From JBKHBQ01 sp046542305 (lineage in GTDB: Bacteria; Bacteroidota; Bacteroidia; Bacteroidales; 4484-276): 17,284 nt of DNA. Location: NCBI GenBank assembly GCA_046542305.1, contig JBKHBQ010000057.1:1-17284 (forward strand), given 5' to 3'. Under the pieces are notes generated by a model. It saw nothing but the letters and a program-made list of their open reading frames with translations. It did not search any database and was not told the origin of the DNA. Position numbers and translations under genes: made by a program. Below are positions 13,936-17,284 of this stretch, piece after piece. Positions within the stretch are counted from its first letter, which is position 1; every line of letters starts with the position of its first letter.

Positions 13936-14355
13936 ATGAAAATTCTCATCATCAACGGACCCAACATCAACCTCATCGGAAAACGAGAACCTGAACTTTA
14001 CGGGCATAAAAGTTTCGAAAGCTACCTCGACTCCCTGCGGGAAATGTTTCCTGACGTGCATATCGATCACTTTCAGTCGAATATCGAGGGGGAAATCATC
14101 GACAGCATTCAACAGGCAGCAGGGAAATATGATGCCCTGGTGCTGAATGCCGGCGGATACACACATACCTCGGTAGCCATTGGTGATGCGGTGCGTGCGG
14201 TTTCCATTCCCGTTACGGAAGTACACATTACAAATATTTTCATCCGGGAAAGCTACAGGCACATCAGCTTTGTGGCGCCTGCCGCAAAAGGCAGCATTAC
14301 CGGGTTTGGTCTCGACGGATACCGGCTTGCCGTGCTCAGCCTTACCGGCGGCTAA
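13936..14355 (+). CDS. aroQ: 3-dehydroquinate dehydratase, type II
   Basis: Shikimate-pathway enzyme that dehydrates 3-dehydroquinate to 3-dehydroshikimate; a cytoplasmic dodecamer. The 139 residues match the usual type II size. All active-site residues are visible and keep the spacing of the Mycobacterium tuberculosis enzyme as remembered: R17 and Y22 in GKREPELYG, N71 and H77 in LNAGGYTHTS, E95 and H97 in VTEVHITN, and R108 in RESYRHIS. The flexible lid is the NLIGKREPELYG segment. The start at 13936 was chosen because MKILIINGPNINLIG is the family's normal N-terminus. The ATG at 13861 would add 25 unrelated residues, overlap the divergent DUF434 gene and precede the promoter box at 13911. 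Its stop codon overlaps the convergent glycosyltransferase stop by 4 bp. Confidence 0.97.
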   Translation: MKILIINGPNINLIGKREPELYGHKSFESYLDSLREMFPDVHIDHFQSNIEGEIIDSIQQAAGKYDALVLNAGGYTHTSVAIGDAVRAVSIPVTEVHITNIFIRESYRHISFVAPAAKGSITGFGLDGYRLAVLSLTGG

Positions 14356-15371
14356 TTTGAAAACTTCTGCGGATCGAGTTGGGAAAACTTCTTTACCCCG
14401 TGCAAAAAGTGATCGAACACAATGTTGCCCCTGTAAATATGCGAAACGTACCCATGGGTGATCCTGCTCCGCTTTTCACGGTTCTTTTTATATGAAAAAT
14501 AAAAACCGAGGTGAGCTCTGGCCACGGCAACGAAATGACGGAAGCCTCCATCGATAAGAAACTTAAATGAGGCCATCATATCCAAAAAAAAGCGGCTGAA
14601 AAAAACAGGATACAACTGCTCGCGCGGAAGGTTCTTGTAAAGCATGGTGCTGTTGTTGCGGATGTTCAGATATGTTTTCCGCGGAGAGGATTTATCCAGC
14701 GAGCCGCCGCCAACGTGATACACCGTGGACCTGCCGCAATACATCACCCGGTGACCTGCATGTTTCATACGCCAGCAAAAATCGATCTCCTCCATGTGGG
14801 CAAAAAAATCCCCGTCGAGACCGCCAAGCCGGTGGTACAGATCAGCCCGCACAAACATGCATGCACCCGAAGCCCAGAAAACTTCCTGCACGTCATCATA
14901 TTGTCCGAGGTCTTCCTCTTTCCACTGAAAAATGCGCCCCCGGCAAAACGGATAGCCAAACTGATCGATATAGCCGCCGCCCGCTCCGGCATATTCAAAT
15001 TTGTTCTTTTCATTAAAGGAAAGAATCTTAGGCTGGCAGGCCCCGATGTGTTCATCGCTGTTCATAAGTTCAATCACCGGTTCAATCCAGTTTTCCGTCA
15101 CTTCGATATCAGAATTCAGCAGCACAAAATATCGGGCTTCAATTTGGCTGAGCGCCTCATTATATCCGGCAGCAAAACCCAGGTTGGAATCGTTGATGAG
15201 AACCTTAACGGAAGGATGGTGTTGTTCAAGAAATGCAAGCGAATCGTCGGTTGATGCATTGTCGGCAACATATACCTCTGCAACTCCCCTGCTGGTTTCC
15301 AGCACCTTCGGCAGGAATCGCTCCAGGTATCTTTTCCCGTTCCAGTTCAATATGACGACAGCTACGCTCAT
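14352..15371 (-). CDS. Family 2 glycosyltransferase (rhamnosyltransferase-like)
   Basis: A 339-residue GT-A-fold enzyme that transfers a sugar from a nucleotide donor, probably in cell-surface polysaccharide or O-antigen synthesis. The N-terminus MSVAVVILNWNGKRYLERFL, VADNASTDDS and SNLGFAAGYNEAL are the family's donor-binding motifs. LLNSDIE (N86-S87-D88) is the metal-binding DXD-like site, and DGDFFAHMEEIDFCWR (about 186-201) holds the catalytic acids. The C-terminal third is basic and hydrophobic, suggesting membrane association. The start at 15371 was chosen because MSVAVVILNWNG is the standard beginning; the frame extends 28 residues further (to 15455), but those are unlike the family and run into the terminator. 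It is alone, with no other polysaccharide genes in view. A near-consensus TACTTTTA lies just upstream. Confidence 0.93.
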   Translation of the reverse strand: MSVAVVILNWNGKRYLERFLPKVLETSRGVAEVYVADNASTDDSLAFLEQHHPSVKVLINDSNLGFAAGYNEALSQIEARYFVLLNSDIEVTENWIEPVIELMNSDEHIGACQPKILSFNEKNKFEYAGAGGGYIDQFGYPFCRGRIFQWKEEDLGQYDDVQEVFWASGACMFVRADLYHRLGGLDGDFFAHMEEIDFCWRMKHAGHRVMYCGRSTVYHVGGGSLDKSSPRKTYLNIRNNSTMLYKNLPREQLYPVFFSRFFLDMMASFKFLIDGGFRHFVAVARAHLGFYFSYKKNREKRSRITHGYVSHIYRGNIVFDHFLHGVKKFSQLDPQKFSN

Positions 15372-15438
15372 TGCGCCCGTAAAAGTACCAAATAACGGGC
15401 AATTGCGGACAAATTTTTCTGCCATGGCAGGATTTGAT

Positions 15439-15477
15439 AAAAAAAAGGCCCTCACATCCTAAAGTGGCATGAAGGCC
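15439..15477 (-). terminator. Rho-independent terminator of the GWxTD-family gene
   Basis: On the minus strand GGCCTTCATG (3' side of 15477) pairs with TGTGAGGGCC (to 15447), with some G-U pairs, followed by eight Ts (15439-15446). It lies 32 nt past the stop at 15509 and before the glycosyltransferase. Confidence 0.8.
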
Positions 15478-15508
15478 CGATTGTATCAATAGCGAAGTCA
15501 GTTCTTTC

Positions 15509-17035
15509 TTATCTCGGATTGTTGTAGAGGTCACCCGATTTCCCGCGGTATTTATCCCGGTCGGGCAGCGTGGCATCGTGCTGGAATCGCCAGTGCAGTT
15601 CCGCCTGCCAATTGGCATTGCTGATCTCGCCCGGCATATTTGAGTGGATCAGTTCGTAATCGAAGGTAGCCAGGTGCTTGTTGGCAAATACAAACTTGCG
15701 GTTTCGCAGGTTGTCAAGCGTGTAGTAATGCCATATCTGGTAGGGCACTGTACCGGGATCTGCCGCTGAGCCGCCTCCATCGTTGAGGGTCATTCCCGAG
15801 GTACTGGCATCGAAGGGCACATCGGTAATGGTGTTGGGGGGGCCGTACATCAGATAAACCCTGCCCATATCTGTTTCATATCCCGGTTTGCCGCGTTTGC
15901 CCGGCGAACCGAACTGTTCATTCACCAATTCAACAGCCGAAAGGTATTGCCTCCAGGCATGCTCGGGGTTCAAATCATCACGGTCAAGCCAGAAATTCAG
16001 AAAATACCGTTGCATCAATTCAACGTCGCCGTTGTTCTGTTCAATCTGATAGCTTACAAATTTCCTTTCCACGTCTGTACTGATCGGCTCAAGATAACCG
16101 ATGTACATCAGCAGGGTATCGCGGTTATTGATTTCATCAACAAAAGAACTGGCTACCGAACTGCTGGCATAATCGTCATAGTTCAATTCCACATCAGGAT
16201 TGCTGCGCTGGAAAAAAAGCTTGTTTCCGGCTATCAACTCATTCTGACGGTCACGCGCTTCGATCACCAGGTAATAATTTCCTGAAGGCAGGCTGTTGAT
16301 ATTGAAGTTGGCAAAAATTACATTTACCGGCCCGGCTTTTTCACGCTTGAAGTGATTGAAACTGTTCAGGCGTTTACCGGTTTCGTAGGATTCGACAAAA
16401 TAATTCACCAGGTATTTTTCATCTTCACCAAAAACCCTGGAAGTATTGTACACCTCAGCATAAAAGGTGAGCATATTCACATCGTCGGGAAGAAAATTAT
16501 AGACGTAGGGCACCAGATCGTATCCGCTCTTGGTGAGGATATTGTCTCCGGCAGATTTTTCATAGGATTCCACAAGTTGAATGCCTGAGATTGCCACCTC
16601 GTTTTCAGGAAAATCTATTTCGATGGTTTGTGTTGTTGTGAATGGAGGGACATCGCTGTTGAGATCGCTGATCCTGATCTCATAATCGTACATCCCGTTG
16701 GGCAGGCTGAACCTTTGCTGATCGAGAAAATTAAACGATACATTGGCCGTGTCGTCAATTACCGGACTAAGCAATTCATATTTGTCGTAGTTAACCACGT
16801 TTCCGTCCTTACTGAAAATCATGGTCACCTCAAGTTTTCCCTGGAAATTTCCATCGTCAACAGGTACATATTTTAAACTGTTGCCAACCACCGAGATGTA
16901 GGTTTCCAGGTATGGGCCATCCTGTGGCGACAAAAACTTGGAATAAAACAACTGGGCCTGGACATATTTCGGGATCGCATTGACACCTGCATGTGCAAAG
17001 AGCACCAGGAGAAGAATTGTGAATACTTTTTTCAT
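15509..17035 (-). CDS. GWxTD-domain protein (GYxTD variant), exported
   Basis: A 508-residue exported protein with a signal peptide (about residues 1-20, MKKVFTILLLVLFAHAGVNA) and no lipobox. The N-terminal two thirds are beta-rich, with sandwich-like stretches such as LPNGMYDYEIRISDLNSD and LPSGNYYLVIEARDRQNE. The C-terminal GWxTD domain (about 305-480) contains FWLDRDDLNPEHAW (348-361), then GYETDMGRVYLMYGPPNTI (385-403). The signature Trp is therefore Tyr386. A glycine-rich insert and PYQIWHYY follow. The family is widespread in Bacteroidota and its role is unknown. It is a single gene with its own promoter (17070-17100) and terminator. Assignment rests on the TD-GRVYLMYGPP core. Confidence 0.88.
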   Translation of the reverse strand: MKKVFTILLLVLFAHAGVNAIPKYVQAQLFYSKFLSPQDGPYLETYISVVGNSLKYVPVDDGNFQGKLEVTMIFSKDGNVVNYDKYELLSPVIDDTANVSFNFLDQQRFSLPNGMYDYEIRISDLNSDVPPFTTTQTIEIDFPENEVAISGIQLVESYEKSAGDNILTKSGYDLVPYVYNFLPDDVNMLTFYAEVYNTSRVFGEDEKYLVNYFVESYETGKRLNSFNHFKREKAGPVNVIFANFNINSLPSGNYYLVIEARDRQNELIAGNKLFFQRSNPDVELNYDDYASSSVASSFVDEINNRDTLLMYIGYLEPISTDVERKFVSYQIEQNNGDVELMQRYFLNFWLDRDDLNPEHAWRQYLSAVELVNEQFGSPGKRGKPGYETDMGRVYLMYGPPNTITDVPFDASTSGMTLNDGGGSAADPGTVPYQIWHYYTLDNLRNRKFVFANKHLATFDYELIHSNMPGEISNANWQAELHWRFQHDATLPDRDKYRGKSGDLYNNPR

Positions 17036-17069
17036 GTTTTTATAACTTTAGGTATTACCAAACATTGTC

Positions 17070-17100
17070 CAAAATTACGCCTGCGGTATATACAAATCAA
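17070..17100 (-). promoter_or_regulatory. Promoter of the GWxTD-family gene
   Basis: Minus strand: TAATTTTG (17070-17077) is an exact TAnnTTTG box. CTTG lies 20 nt upstream as a -33 element. The leader would be about 30 nt. Confidence 0.5.
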
Positions 17101-17188
17101 GTAAGAAAAAGTAAATGGCGCAAGAACTTCAGTTTTCGGTATTTGCCTTTAGGGTATGAACGAAAAAGCATGAAAGAAAGTTTAAATC

Positions 17189-17218
17189 TTTGCAAAAAAG
17201 AAAAAAGATGTACTTTTG
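17189..17218 (+). promoter_or_regulatory. Promoter of tRNA-Ser
   Basis: TTTG (17189-17192), 18 nt, then TACTTTTG (17211-17218). Both boxes match the Bacteroidota consensus and the second ends 4 nt before the tRNA. Confidence 0.65.
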
Positions 17219-17222
17219 CGGC

Positions 17223-17284
17223 GGAGAGTTGGCAGAGTGGTCGATTGCGGCGGTCTTGAAAACCGTTGACCTTCACGGGTCCGG
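17223..17284 (+). tRNA. tRNA-Ser (anticodon TGA), cut by the window edge
   Basis: The 5' half of a serine tRNA: acceptor GGAGAG, D arm GGCAGAGTGG, and anticodon arm CGGT-CTTGAAA-ACCG with anticodon TGA (reads UCA and related Ser codons). It then enters the long variable arm typical of tRNA-Ser (TGACCTTCACGGGTCCGG). The T arm and 3' end lie outside the window. Confidence 0.9.

Noticed and set aside
1..17284. Defence island, phage, CRISPR or insertion sequence
   Set aside because: No nuclease-helicase sets, transposase motifs, direct-repeat arrays or phage structural genes were seen. The HK97-fold encapsulin is a cellular compartment gene with its cargo.

Overview
The window looks like a chromosomal segment of an environmental Bacteroidota, probably near Bacteroidales/Marinilabiliales. 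The evidence is two SusC/carboxypeptidase-D-type TonB-dependent receptors, a GWxTD-family protein, a DUF6146-type protein, a PorT-like barrel, and many promoters of the Bacteroidota type (TTTG or TTG, about 18-20 nt, then TAnnTTTG). No transposase, integrase, CRISPR array or phage gene was seen. Two tRNA genes are present: tRNA-Gln(CTG), complete, and tRNA-Ser(TGA), cut by the right edge.

Layout. 1-1406 (minus): the N-terminal part of a TonB-dependent receptor of haem/haemoglobin-receptor type, preceded by a small membrane-anchored protein of unknown function. 1407-1834: a stretch without protein genes that holds a promoter, a terminator and tRNA-Gln. 1868-3119 (minus): a two-gene encapsulin operon, with an encapsulated ferritin-like cargo (EncFtn) followed by the type 1 shell protein and a clear terminator. 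3201-9285 (plus, divergent): a six-gene cluster of TetR regulator, LolA-like periplasmic protein, two FtsX/LolCE-type permeases, a LolD/MacB-type ATPase and an outer-membrane barrel, closed by a terminator. A REP-like inverted repeat separates the first two genes from the last four. 9340-10514 (plus): a PorT-like barrel and a DUF6146-type protein. 10598-13190 (minus): a TonB-dependent receptor with a TPP riboswitch and promoter, hence a likely outer-membrane thiamine transporter. 13204-13866 (minus): a DUF434-type protein. 13936-14355 (plus): 3-dehydroquinate dehydratase AroQ, overlapping by 4 bp a convergent family 2 glycosyltransferase (minus). 15509-17035 (minus): a GWxTD-family protein. 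17211-17284: promoter and start of tRNA-Ser.

How the parts work together. The 3278-9168 cluster has a component for every compartment: cytoplasmic ATPase, inner-membrane permease pair, periplasmic lipid-binding carrier and outer-membrane barrel. It reads as a dedicated trans-envelope lipid or lipoprotein export route under a TetR repressor. That TetR carries a textbook EF-hand calcium-binding loop just after its DNA-binding domain, the most unusual single observation here. The neighbouring encapsulin pair should form an iron-storing protein nanocompartment. The two receptors fit a scavenging lifestyle (haem-like and thiamine-like substrates). Product calls rest on motifs read by eye; no database search was run.
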